Shown: positions 1-7,530, numbered from the stretch's first letter. The stretch: 8,424 nucleotides of DNA from a bacterium (GCA_029946075.1 JAQSDT010000044.1:1-8424), one strand, 5' to 3'. Program-made: numbers and translations. Notes: a model not told the origin generated them from the sequence alone.

Positions 1-131
1 TCGGCCGCAAGTCGCTGAACGAGATCAAGGAAGTGCTGGCCCAGATGGGTCTGCATCTCGGCATGGAAGTGCCGGGCTGGCCGCCGGAAAACATCGACGA
101 GCTCGCCAAGCGCTTCGAAGATCACTACTGA
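1..131 (+). CDS. rpoA: DNA-directed RNA polymerase subunit alpha, C-terminal end (partial)
   Basis: The first 131 bases read, in the frame starting at base 3, as the last 42 residues of the RNA polymerase alpha subunit, ending in TGA at 129-131. The peptide contains [14 protein letters not shown], followed by [20 protein letters not shown]. This is the last helix and tail of the alpha C-terminal domain, the module that contacts UP-element DNA and activators such as CRP. The 5' part of the gene lies outside the window. Its position directly before rplQ is the standard end of the bacterial alpha operon (rpsM-rpsK-rpoA-rplQ), which supports the call. Nothing is unusual in the visible part. Confidence 0.96.
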
Positions 132-137
132 GTTTTC

Positions 138-175
138 GTCATTCCGGATCGCCGCCTCGCGACGTCCGGAATGAC
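138..175. repeat. REP-like palindrome in the rpoA-rplQ gap
   Basis: An exact 11-bp inverted repeat has its left arm GTCATTCCGGA at 138-148 and its right arm TCCGGAATGAC at 165-175, around a 16-nt GC-rich loop. No T-run follows on the plus strand, so it is not a classic intrinsic terminator. The arm resembles the CGTCATTCCGGG core of dispersed palindromes common in Bradyrhizobium and relatives (established knowledge; only one copy is in this window). In mRNA it could form a hairpin between two co-transcribed genes and affect mRNA stability or the rpoA:rplQ ratio. That role is inference. Confidence 0.65.
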
Positions 176-259
176 AACTAACAGGGCGAACGCAGGCAGC
201 CCACCTGAGCAACAAGTCCGACGAACCGTCGCGACGAATGGATATCAAGGAATACAAAA

Positions 260-676
260 ATGCGTCACGGCAAGGTTCATCGCAAGCTCAACCGCACCGC
301 TGAACATCGCAAGGCGATGTTCGCCAACATGTGCGCCGCGCTGATCAAGCACGAGCAGATCGTCACCACGCTCCCGAAGGCGAAGGAACTGCGCCCGATC
401 GTGGAGAAGCTCGTTACCCTCGGCAAGAAGGGCGGCCTTTCCATGCGTCGCCAGGCGATTTCCGAGATGCGCGACAAGGATCAGGTCCGCAAGCTGTTCG
501 ACGTGCTGGCGCCCCGCTACAAGGATCGTCAGGGCGGCTACACCCGCATCATCAAGGCCGGCTTCCGCTACGGCGACAACGCCCCGATGGCCGTGATCGA
601 ATTCGTCGACCGCGACGTCGATGCCAAGGGCCAGGATTCGGGTCCGGTGCAGGAAAAGGAAGCCGAAGCGGCGTAA
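260..676 (+). CDS. rplQ: 50S ribosomal protein L17
   Basis: This gene encodes a 138-residue large-subunit protein L17. The N-terminus MRHGKVHRKLNRTAEHRKAM is the family signature, and the core includes ALIKHEQIVTTLPKAKELRP and the GGYTRIIKAGFRYGDNAPMAVIEFVDR block typical of L17. The last ~20 residues are an acidic, Ala/Glu-rich tail, a common alphaproteobacterial extension. The ATG at 260 has AAGGA at 247-251 upstream at good spacing. The stop TAA is at 674-676. L17 lies near the peptide exit tunnel on the 50S subunit. It is the last gene of the alpha operon here, 128 nt after rpoA, and a strong terminator follows. Translation is probably governed with the rest of the ribosomal operon; no separate promoter is evident. 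Confidence 0.98.
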   Translation: MRHGKVHRKLNRTAEHRKAMFANMCAALIKHEQIVTTLPKAKELRPIVEKLVTLGKKGGLSMRRQAISEMRDKDQVRKLFDVLAPRYKDRQGGYTRIIKAGFRYGDNAPMAVIEFVDRDVDAKGQDSGPVQEKEAEAA

Positions 677-699
677 GCCACTTCGCAGCGGAATCGAAG

Positions 700-728
700 A
701 AGCGGCGCCTCGAGCGCCGCTTTTTTTA
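700..728 (+). terminator. Rho-independent terminator of the ribosomal-protein operon
   Basis: An 8-bp G/C-rich stem (AGCGGCGC at 701-708 pairing with GCGCCGCT at 714-721) closes a 5-nt loop and runs into seven consecutive T residues (721-727), 24 nt after the rplQ stop. On the minus strand the same hairpin is followed by TCTTCGATT, so it may also stop transcripts of the convergent Gly/Tyr-rich gene that ends at 760, though less efficiently. Confidence 0.93.
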
Positions 729-759
729 TTGTCGCCGCGTCAGGTCAACCTGCTGTTTC

Positions 760-1194
760 CTACCAGTAGCGATAGGCGGCACGGTAGTAACGCGGACCAC
801 CACCATAGTAACGGGCGCCATAGTATCGCGGGCCTCCGTAGTAGTAGGCCGGGCGGACTACGCGACGGTAGCGAACGACCGGTACGTAAGGCTCGCTGTA
901 GTAGCCGCCATAATACGCCGGCGCGTAACCGCCGCGGTAATAGGCGGGAGCGTATCCGCCGCCGTAATAGGCCGGCGCGTAACCGCCATAGTAGCCGCCA
1001 TACCCGTAGCCCGGACCGTAGGCATAGGCGTTCGACGCAATGCCGCCGATCACCGCGCCCGCCAGCAGTCCGCCGGCCACGCCCGGGAAAAATCCGCCGC
1101 CGCCGCGCCAGCGCGCTTCCGCCGGCGAGGGGGCTGCTACCGCGGACAGACCGAGGATTGCCGCAGCGGCCAATACCAAAGGTGCTTTCCTCAT
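760..1194 (-). CDS. Exported Gly/Tyr-rich protein with glycine zipper and 9-residue repeats
   Basis: The product is 144 residues and of unknown function. Residues 1-27 look like a Sec signal peptide: basic MRK, an Ala/Leu/Val core, and a likely cut after AEA. Residues 35-54 form a hydrophobic Gly-rich segment with glycines at 38, 42, 46 and 50 (GxxxGxxxGxxxG), a glycine-zipper pattern seen in membrane-inserting or oligomerising proteins. From about residue 57 the chain is dominated by Tyr and Gly, including three consecutive 9-residue units GGYAPAYYG/R/G (70-96), and it ends YRYW. The ATG at 1194 has AAGGAG (bases 1201-1206, complement) at ideal spacing, which settles the start and shows the gene is real. 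It converges on rplQ across the shared terminator. Similar small Gly/Tyr-rich exported proteins occur in Bradyrhizobium-like genomes as hypothetical proteins. An envelope or surface structural role is only inference. Confidence 0.85.
   Translation of the reverse strand: MRKAPLVLAAAAILGLSAVAAPSPAEARWRGGGGFFPGVAGGLLAGAVIGGIASNAYAYGPGYGYGGYYGGYAPAYYGGGYAPAYYRGGYAPAYYGGYYSEPYVPVVRYRRVVRPAYYYGGPRYYGARYYGGGPRYYRAAYRYW
907..987 (-). repeat. Three tandem 27-nt repeats inside the Gly/Tyr-rich gene
   Basis: Three in-frame 27-nt units encode GGYAPAYYG, GGYAPAYYR and GGYAPAYYG. The protein units are identical except for the last residue. The DNA units differ at several positions, mostly silent, so selection appears to hold the peptide motif and this is not a very recent duplication. 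A tract like this can change copy number by slippage or recombination. Confidence 0.85.
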
Positions 1195-1305
1195 GGACCA
1201 CTCCTTTCCAAAATCACACGCGCGATCAACACGGCAGCGTGAAGTTCGTTGCCTCGTGAACGGGCCGCCAGGCCGTCCATCCGCAGATTTAACGTTGATG
1301 AACGG

Positions 1306-1336
1306 CCCAGGGCGGCGTGAGGCACGCCGCCCCGGG
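1306..1336 (-). terminator. Strong GC hairpin after the oxidoreductase gene, possible terminator without a T-run
   Basis: GGGCGGCGTG (1310-1319) and CACGCCGCCC (1323-1332) pair perfectly over 10 bp around a 3-nt loop. Beyond one mismatch, three more G-C pairs (1306-1308 with 1334-1336) extend the stem. It lies 62 nt past the stop of the minus-strand oxidoreductase and upstream of the Gly/Tyr-rich gene, where a terminator separating them would be expected. No T-tract follows on either strand, so intrinsic termination would be weak. The rest of the 1195-1397 gap shows only the AAGGAG ribosome-binding site at 1201-1206; I see no convincing promoter. Confidence 0.4.
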
Positions 1337-1397
1337 GTTCAGGATCGCCAATTTTACGGCCGTTTGAAACTCAAGGCTCCGTGAGGCCGGGCAGCAG

Positions 1398-2411
1398 CTA
1401 CCAGCCTTCGAGCACGATTTTGCCGCGCGACTTGCCGCTTTCCAGCAGCGTGTGCGCGCGCTTCAGGTTGGCGGCGTTGATGGTGCCGAACGACCGATCG
1501 AGGGTGGTGCGCAGCACGCCCTTGTCGATCAGGTCGGCGACGTCGTTGAGCAGCATGTGCTGGCCGATCATGTCCGGCGTCTGGAACGAGGAGCGCGTGA
1601 ACATCGACTCCCAGTGGACCGAGACCGCCTTGCCCTTGAAGGCCGAGACCGTGAACTCCTGCGGATCGTCGATCAGGCCGAACTTGCCCTGCGGCGCGAT
1701 GATCTCGGCGATCGCCTTGTAGTGTTGCTCGGTGAAGGTGAGGCTGGCGACCAGGGCCACCGGCGGCAGCTTCAGCTTTTCGATCTGTTCCTTCATCGGC
1801 CTGGAATGGTCGATCACGGCATGGGCGCCGAGGTCGCTGCACCATTGCTGCGATTCCGGCCGCGTCGCGGTGGCCAGCACCGTCAGGCCGGTGAGGCGGC
1901 GCGCGAGCTGGATCAGGATCGAGCCGACGCCGCCGGCACCGCCGGTGATCAGCAGCGTGCGCGGATCGACGCTCTTGCCGGGGACGGCGCCGAGCCGGTC
2001 GAACAGCAATTCCCAGGCGGTGATCGAGGTCAGCGGCAAGGCGGCGGCCTGGGCAAACGACAGCGATTTCGGCTTGCGGCCGACGATGCGTTCATCGACG
2101 AGGTGAAACTCGGAATTGGTGCCCTGGCGCTGGATCGAACCGGCGTAGAACACCTCGTCGCCCGCCTTGAACAGCGTGACGTCCGGCCCGACGGCATCGA
2201 CGATTCCTGCGGCGTCATAACCCAGGATCTTGGTTTCACCCTCGGGCGGCGCGGCACGCTTGCGCACCTTGTAATCGACCGGGTTGGCCGAGATCGCTTT
2301 CACGGCAACGCGGATGTCGCGGCCCTTCGGCTCGGGCTTGGGAGTGTCGAAATCGAACAGCGATTGCGCGTCCTCGATCGGGAGCGATTTCTTGTAGCCG
2401 ACGGCCTTCAT
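1398..2411 (-). CDS. MDR-superfamily NAD(P)H-dependent oxidoreductase, quinone-reductase type
   Basis: The product is a 337-residue medium-chain dehydrogenase/reductase. The GroES-like N-terminal domain is residues 1-~130. The Rossmann domain carries the nucleotide-binding motif GGAGGVG at 157-163. Such proteins are usually named 'zinc-binding alcohol dehydrogenase family'. However, the catalytic-zinc positions here read NPVDYK (43-48) and GYDAAG (64-69) instead of Cys and GHE, and there is no four-cysteine structural-zinc lobe, so it should work without zinc, like quinone or enone reductases. Expected reaction: NAD(P)H-dependent reduction of quinones or other electrophilic carbonyls in the cytoplasm; the substrate is unknown. 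I chose ATG at 2411 because AGGAG (2420-2424, complement) lies 8 nt upstream. An in-frame TTG at 2417 would be only 2 nt from it. The gene is divergent from an HxlR regulator that probably controls it. Confidence 0.88.
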   Translation of the reverse strand: MKAVGYKKSLPIEDAQSLFDFDTPKPEPKGRDIRVAVKAISANPVDYKVRKRAAPPEGETKILGYDAAGIVDAVGPDVTLFKAGDEVFYAGSIQRQGTNSEFHLVDERIVGRKPKSLSFAQAAALPLTSITAWELLFDRLGAVPGKSVDPRTLLITGGAGGVGSILIQLARRLTGLTVLATATRPESQQWCSDLGAHAVIDHSRPMKEQIEKLKLPPVALVASLTFTEQHYKAIAEIIAPQGKFGLIDDPQEFTVSAFKGKAVSVHWESMFTRSSFQTPDMIGQHMLLNDVADLIDKGVLRTTLDRSFGTINAANLKRAHTLLESGKSRGKIVLEGW

Positions 2412-2486
2412 GCCCAATTCTCCTGCGTCTCAACGGGTGGGAGACTAACTGTCGCGCTGGCGTCAATTTGGCAAGTACTGTAAATT

Positions 2487-2514
2487 CAGGGAACTAGTCC
2501 CTGTTTGGATACTA
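2487..2514. promoter_or_regulatory. Candidate HxlR operator between the oxidoreductase and its regulator
   Basis: The 128-nt divergent gap holds two overlapping inverted repeats: CAGGGA-N5-TCCCTG (2487-2503) and TAGT-N12-ACTA (2495-2514). DUF24/HxlR regulators bind as dimers to such dyads near their own start and that of the divergent target gene; TACT/AGTA-type half-sites are common for the family. The position, 26-53 nt before the regulator's ATG, fits autoregulation and blocking of both promoters. Binding is inference, and I found no clean -35/-10 pair for either gene here. Confidence 0.5.
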
Positions 2515-2539
2515 TTGGGAACAGCGCAGGAAAATTGAC

Positions 2540-2917
2540 ATGAAACGGCGGAATTTCGCCCATCGTCCCGGCTGTGCGGTCGAAGCCACCCTCGACCTGA
2601 TCGACGGCAAGTGGAAGGGTGTCATCCTTTTCCACCTGCAATCCGGCACCCAGCGCTTTGGGGAGTTGCGGCGGCGGATGCCCGGGATTACCCAGCGCAT
2701 GCTGACCAAGCAGCTTCGCGCGCTGGAAGACGACAAGCTCGTGATCCGCAAGGTCTATGCCGAGGTGCCGCCGCGCGTCGAATACACCCTGTCGGAGATC
2801 GGCGAGAGCCTGCGTCCGGTGATCGACACGCTGCGCGCCTGGGGCGAGGGCCATCGGGAACAATTGTCCTGCGCGCCTGCGCCCGACGATATCGAAGCAT
2901 CCGATCGCGCCGCCTGA
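2540..2917 (+). CDS. HxlR/DUF24-family winged-helix transcriptional regulator
   Basis: The product is 125 residues, typical for the family. It opens with the signature PGCAVEATLDLIDGKWKG (10-27), followed by the winged helix: FGELRRRMPGITQRMLTKQL is the recognition region, and the wing ends at RVEYTLSEIGESL. Cys12 is at the conserved N-terminal position that serves as a thiol sensor of quinones, aldehydes or oxidants in relatives such as YodB, HypR and QorR. A second Cys is at 111 in the variable tail. The ATG at 2540 has AGGA (2528-2531) at 8-nt spacing. The gene is divergent from a quinone-reductase-type oxidoreductase, the classic arrangement of an electrophile-responsive repressor and its detoxifying target. 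The ligand is not deducible. Protein identity is firm; the regulatory link is inference from context. Confidence 0.93.
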   Translation: MKRRNFAHRPGCAVEATLDLIDGKWKGVILFHLQSGTQRFGELRRRMPGITQRMLTKQLRALEDDKLVIRKVYAEVPPRVEYTLSEIGESLRPVIDTLRAWGEGHREQLSCAPAPDDIEASDRAA

Positions 2918-2927
2918 CGGGCGCGAT
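2904..2927 (+). terminator. Hairpin spanning the hxlR-type gene stop, weak terminator candidate
   Basis: ATCGCGCC (2904-2911) and GGCGCGAT (2920-2927) form an exact 8-bp stem with an 8-nt loop that contains the regulator's stop codon TGA (2915-2917). The downstream sequence has only scattered T residues, so termination would be partial. It may separate the regulator from the protease gene 84 nt on. Confidence 0.3.
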
Positions 2928-2942
2928 TGTGTATCGCAGTTT

Positions 2943-2971
2943 CTTCTCTCGTTGCCGCCCCGCAGCTATAT
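2943..2971 (+). promoter_or_regulatory. Candidate sigma-70-type promoter for the protease-rarA-TPR operon
   Basis: CTATAT at 2966-2971 matches exactly the -10 preferred by the housekeeping sigma factor of rhizobia (CTTGAC-N17-CTATAT). CTTCTC at 2943-2948, exactly 17 nt upstream, matches four of six -35 positions. Transcription would start near 2978, giving a leader of about 20 nt before the ATG at 3001. The prediction is from pattern only. Confidence 0.42.
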
Positions 2972-3000
2972 CAGGGGCGATCATTTTTGGGATTGTTGGC

Positions 3001-4391
<1,391 letters not shown>

Positions 4392-4395
<4 letters not shown>

Positions 4396-5729
4396 GCCCG
4401 AAGCAACCTCGCGAGGCTGCCAATCTCTTTGCCGCGGCAGGGATGGAGCACGATGCGCCGCGACCGCTCCCGGACCGGCTACGGCCGCGCACGCTCGCCG
4501 ATGTCGTCGGCCAGGATCATATTCTCGGTCCCGATGGCGCGCTGACGCGCATGCTGGAGACGCGGACGCTGGGTTCGCTGGTGTTCTGGGGGCCGCCCGG
4601 CACCGGCAAGACCACGGTGGCGCGGCTGCTGGCAGATGCTACCGAGCTGCACTTCGAACAGATCTCGGCCGTGTTTTCCGGCGTTGCCGATTTGAAGAAG
4701 GTGTTCGACGCGGCGCGCGCCCGGCGCGAGATGGGCAAGGGCACGCTGCTGTTCGTCGACGAGGTGCATCGCTTTAACCGTGCGCAGCAGGATTCCTTCC
4801 TGCCGGTCATGGAAGACGGCACCGTGGTGCTGGTCGGCGCCACCACGGAAAACCCGTCGTTCGAACTGAACGCGGCGCTATTGTCGCGGGCGCGCGTGCT
4901 GGTGTTTCAGTCACTCGATACGGCCGCGATCGAAAGACTCTATGCCAACGCCGAAGCCGTCGAGGGCCGCAAGCTGCCGCTCGATGCGGAGGCGCGCGCG
5001 GTACTGGTTCGCATGGCCGATGGCGACGGCCGCGCGTCGCTGACGCTCGCCGAGGAAGTCTGGCGTGCCGCGCGCAAGGGCGAGGTCTTCAACGCCATCC
5101 AGTTGCAGGAAATCCTGCAGCGCCGCGCACCGATCTACGACAAATCGGCGGATGGCCATTACAATCTGATCTCGGCGCTGCATAAATCGGTGCGCGGCTC
5201 CGATCCGGATGCGGCGCTGTATTACCTCGCGCGCATGCTGGACGCCGGCGAGGATCCGCTGTTTCTGGCGCGCCGCGTGGTGCGGATGGCCGTTGAGGAC
5301 ATCGGCCTGGCCGATCCGCAGGCGCTGGTGATCTGTAACGCCGCGAAAGATACCTACGATTTTCTCGGCCATCCCGAAGGCGAACTTGCGATCGCGCAGG
5401 CCGTGATTTATCTCGCCATCGCGCCGAAATCGAACGCTGCCTACAAGGCGTTTGGGGCTGCGATGCGCACCGCAAAGGAGGGCGGCTCGCTGCTGCCGCC
5501 AAAGCACATTCTGAATTCGCCGACCAAGCTGATGAAGTCGGAAGGCTACGGCTCCGGCTACGAATATGACCACGACGCGCCCGATGCGTTTTCCGGACAG
5601 GACTACTTCCCGGAAGCGCTGGGCCGCCAGAAATTCTACGACCCGCCCGACCGCGGCTTTGAGCGCGAAATCCGCAAGCGGCTGGATTATTGGGCGAGAC
5701 TGCGTCGCGAGCGCGAGGGAGGCGAGTGA
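4392..5729 (+). CDS. rarA: Replication-associated recombination protein RarA (MgsA), AAA+ ATPase
   Basis: The product is 445 residues, full length for the family. In order: an N-terminal PLPDRLRPRTLADVVGQDHIL block (26-45), Walker A GPPGTGKT (67-74), Walker B LLFVDE (119-124) followed by VHRFNRAQQD, sensor-1 region GATTENPSFELN (149-160), and the arginine-finger segment LLSRARV (163-169). The C-terminal half carries the RarA-specific tetramerisation region (DGHYNLISALHKSVRGSDPDAALYYLARML and QDYFPEALG). RarA is a cytoplasmic DNA-dependent ATPase related to clamp-loader and RuvB-type proteins that acts at stalled replication forks with SSB. The ATG at 4392 overlaps the protease stop (ATGA). 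No independent promoter is visible, so expression likely depends on the upstream gene. Next to a Do protease is a common place for rarA in alphaproteobacteria. All key residues are present. Confidence 0.97.
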
Positions 5730-6439
5730 GCAGGTTGAATAGATATTTTGGGCATGCGGTTTGTGTGCTCGCATTCGCCATGTTGATGCCGGCATTCTCC
5801 GCGAGTGCGGAAACCGTCGAGGTCGGCAAGGGTATCCAGGTGACCAGGCGCAGCTATGCCGCGCCGGTCAACGAGCAGCCGTTCTTTGGATTTGCGGTGA
5901 AGAATTCGGAGCAGACCGCCGCTGACGCCAATTTCGTCAACGCCATCATTCAGGCCGCCGGTACGCGCGAAAAGGCCTTCGAGGAAACCATCAAGCGCGC
6001 GTGGCGTGCGGTCAATGGCGGCCGGATGAGCGAGGCCGGGCTGCGCTTCAATCAGGCGTTCCTGATTTCGCCGGAGCAGAGCAGCGTCTATCACGGCTTT
6101 GCCACCGTGGCGCAAATCCGCTTCCGGGATTTGCCGGCGGCCGAAGAACTGTTCGCCGTCGCGCTCAAGCAGCCCAACCCGACCAAGGCGCTCAACACTG
6201 ACTACGGCCGTCTGCTGCTGATCGTGAAACGGCCGCGCGATGCGCTGTCGGTGCTGGAGCAGGCAGTCAAGGATGCGCCGGACGCGGGCGATGCCTGGAC
6301 CTATCTCGCCGTGGCGCGCTTCCAGAATGGCGACAAGGCGTCGGCCTGTACGGCGGCGGAGGAAGCGGGCAAGCGACGTCCGGCCAACAATTCCGGCAAT
6401 GATTTGGCCGTGCTGAGAAAAGACGCACAGTGTAATTAG
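5726..6439 (+). CDS. Exported tetratricopeptide-repeat protein
   Basis: The product is 237 residues and starts at a GTG that overlaps the rarA stop (GTGA at 5726-5729), with GAGGGAGG (5715-5722) just upstream. The frame stays open further upstream to an ATG at 5690, but that start would bury the signal peptide behind an Arg-rich stretch. From GTG the N-terminus is a good Sec signal (SRLNRYFGHAV..., cut after SASA at ~28). The mature part has alpha-helical TPR-like units at ~75-110 (AWRAVNGGRMSEAGLRFNQAFLISPE), ~125-150 and ~160-215 (PRDALSVLEQAVKDAPDAGDAWTYLAVARFQNGD), with the repeating Ala/Gly/Pro pattern of TPRs. Cys208 and Cys236 could form a disulfide at the C-terminus. TPR modules hold partner proteins; the partner is unknown. 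Co-translation with rarA and the upstream protease hints at an envelope role alongside DegQ, which is inference. No specific family name is recognised. Confidence 0.85.
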   Translation: MSRLNRYFGHAVCVLAFAMLMPAFSASAETVEVGKGIQVTRRSYAAPVNEQPFFGFAVKNSEQTAADANFVNAIIQAAGTREKAFEETIKRAWRAVNGGRMSEAGLRFNQAFLISPEQSSVYHGFATVAQIRFRDLPAAEELFAVALKQPNPTKALNTDYGRLLLIVKRPRDALSVLEQAVKDAPDAGDAWTYLAVARFQNGDKASACTAAEEAGKRRPANNSGNDLAVLRKDAQCN

Positions 6440-6446
6440 GGTGTGG

Positions 6447-6461
6447 GGGCGCGTGGCGCCC
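6447..6461. terminator. Short GC hairpin in the convergent gap, weak terminator candidate
   Basis: GGGCGC-GTG-GCGCCC forms a perfect 6-bp stem with a 3-nt loop inside the 23-nt gap between the stops of the TPR gene and the convergent hydrolase. No T-run follows on either strand. It could pause both transcripts, but evidence for real termination is weak. Confidence 0.3.
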
Positions 6462-6462
6462 G

Positions 6463-7407
6463 CTACTTCGTAGCCTTCACGAATGCCAGAATCTCGTCGG
6501 TCAGCCGCGTCTCGCCGGTATTGATCGAGTACACTTCCGACATATGGCTGTGCTGCGGCAGCATGGTCGCGCGCGCGCATCCCGCCGGCCGCTTGCACGC
6601 GGCCTGTTTCATCAGCTCGAACTGTTCGACGAAGCGCGGCGGGTCGAGTTCGGCGGCGGCGATCATCAGCGGGATCTTCGTCGTGAGCAGGCCCTGCAGC
6701 GACGAGCGGTCGGCATAGCGCGCGGAGTCGGTGCCGAAATAGGCGATCTCGGGATCGCCCAGCGGCGAGGCGGTGAGATCGTAAATGCCGGAGAGCATCA
6801 CGGCGCCGGCAAGGCCTCCGTCCTTTACCTTGTACAGCTCCGGATGCGACACGTAATTGGCGACATGCACCGCGCCTGCGGAATGCCCCATTAAATACAC
6901 GCGCCTAGGATCGCCGCCGCGCTCGCCGATCTTGCCGGCGACCATCGCCACGACCGCGGCGATATCTTCGGCACCGGCCGGGTAGGGCGATTGCGGCGCG
7001 AGGCGATAGGTGGCGTTGACGCCGATGAAGCCGTTACTGGGGGCCCACAGCATGATGTTGTCGTAGAATGGACTGCCAGGCGGGCGCTTGTTGCCGGCGA
7101 GGAAACCGCCGCCGTGGATGAAGATCAGCACCGGACGGGCGGTTGGCGAAGCTGCTTCCGGAACGAAGAGATCGAAGAGGTGACGATCCCCGGGTCCGTA
7201 TTTGAGGTCGCGTTCGACCTTCACGCCCGGATACGGCTCTTTCTGCTGCAGCGGCGCGAACAGGGCTGCGGTCTTGGCAGGATCGATGGTGCGGCCGAGT
7301 TCGAGGAGTTTCCAGGCCATATCCTCCGTCATCGGCGCCTGCTGCGCGGAAGCCGCGCTCGCAAGCAGGATCGCCACCGCCGACAGCGCGGCTTTCGAGA
7401 AGGCCAT
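6463..7407 (-). CDS. Exported alpha/beta-hydrolase (HSL/BD-FAE-like esterase)
   Basis: The product is 314 residues. A Sec signal peptide is at 1-21 (SKAALSAVAILLASAASA, then QQ). The hydrolase fold shows the oxyanion-hole motif HGGGF (98-102, followed by LAGNK), YRLAP (134-138), the nucleophile elbow GHSAG with Ser176, Asp255 in AAELDPPR, and a His in QHSHMSEV, most likely His288. HGGG plus GHSAG is the hallmark of the hormone-sensitive-lipase/BD-FAE branch, i.e. carboxylester hydrolases acting on small acyl or feruloyl-type esters; the substrate cannot be read from sequence. The only cysteines, 271 and 277, lie six residues apart near the catalytic Asp and could form a disulfide in the periplasm. 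ATG at 7407 has AGGGAG (7415-7420, complement) 7 nt upstream. It converges on the TPR gene and diverges from higB, so it is probably a single-gene transcript. Confidence 0.9.
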   Translation of the reverse strand: MAFSKAALSAVAILLASAASAQQAPMTEDMAWKLLELGRTIDPAKTAALFAPLQQKEPYPGVKVERDLKYGPGDRHLFDLFVPEAASPTARPVLIFIHGGGFLAGNKRPPGSPFYDNIMLWAPSNGFIGVNATYRLAPQSPYPAGAEDIAAVVAMVAGKIGERGGDPRRVYLMGHSAGAVHVANYVSHPELYKVKDGGLAGAVMLSGIYDLTASPLGDPEIAYFGTDSARYADRSSLQGLLTTKIPLMIAAAELDPPRFVEQFELMKQAACKRPAGCARATMLPQHSHMSEVYSINTGETRLTDEILAFVKATK

Positions 7408-7432
7408 CCGGATACTCCCTTTGCTCCTTCTG

Positions 7433-7504
7433 AATTGGGCCCAACATGGCCGATCTTGCGGCCAATTTACACCGATTTCACATGATTTACTATTTACGTA
7501 AATC
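7433..7504. promoter_or_regulatory. Inverted-repeat cluster upstream of higBA, candidate operator/promoter region
   Basis: The 123-nt divergent gap contains several dyads: TTGGGCCCAA (7435-7444), TGGCC-N8-GGCCA (7447-7464), an outer AATTGG/CCAATT pair (7433-7438 and 7462-7467), the perfect 12-bp palindrome ATTTACGTAAAT (7492-7503), and GATTTAC-N7-GTAAATC (7484-7504). The last two are AT-rich, sit 27-47 nt before the higB ATG, and overlap a possible promoter (TTTACA 7466-7471, TACTAT 7488-7493). HigA-type antitoxins repress their own operon by binding such palindromes. Operator assignment is inference. Confidence 0.55.
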
Positions 7505-7530
7505 GTAATTTCTGGTACTTTGACCGGGCG

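Noticed and set aside
238..303. Short ORF (21 codons) starting before and overlapping rplQ.
   Set aside because: No ribosome-binding site and no similarity to a known leader peptide. A chance ATG near the true start is the simpler reading.
907..987. CRISPR-like or minisatellite array.
   Set aside because: The units are contiguous 27-nt in-frame coding repeats without spacers.
331..1242. A 303-codon plus-strand open frame running from rplQ through the terminator and the Gly/Tyr-rich gene.
   Set aside because: It is out of frame with L17, crosses a strong terminator, has low-complexity Arg/Ala content, and is antisense to a gene with a good ribosome-binding site and signal peptide.
2412..2417. 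In-frame TTG as the oxidoreductase start.
   Set aside because: It lies only 2 nt from AGGAG, whereas the ATG at 2411 has 8-nt spacing.
1452..2483. A 343-codon plus-strand open frame antisense to the oxidoreductase.
   Set aside because: Its Arg/Gly/Asp-rich composition is typical of GC-rich antisense shadows, and the minus-strand frame has clear MDR motifs.
2490..2522. GGAAC motifs suggesting an EcfG-type general stress promoter.
   Set aside because: Neither GGAAC has a CGTT-like -10 at 16-17 nt.
2611..3000. Upstream extension of the protease frame to an ATG at 2611.
   Set aside because: It overlaps the HxlR gene in another frame, has shadow-like composition, and would place the signal peptide internally.
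4911..5795. A 294-codon minus-strand open frame opposite rarA.
   Set aside because: rarA carries all its motifs on the plus strand. The antisense frame has no recognisable domain and reflects GC-rich third positions.
5687..6598. A 303-codon minus-strand open frame opposite the TPR gene and the hydrolase end.
   Set aside because: It spans the convergent gap, is antisense to the TPR gene and out of frame with the hydrolase, and shows no domain.
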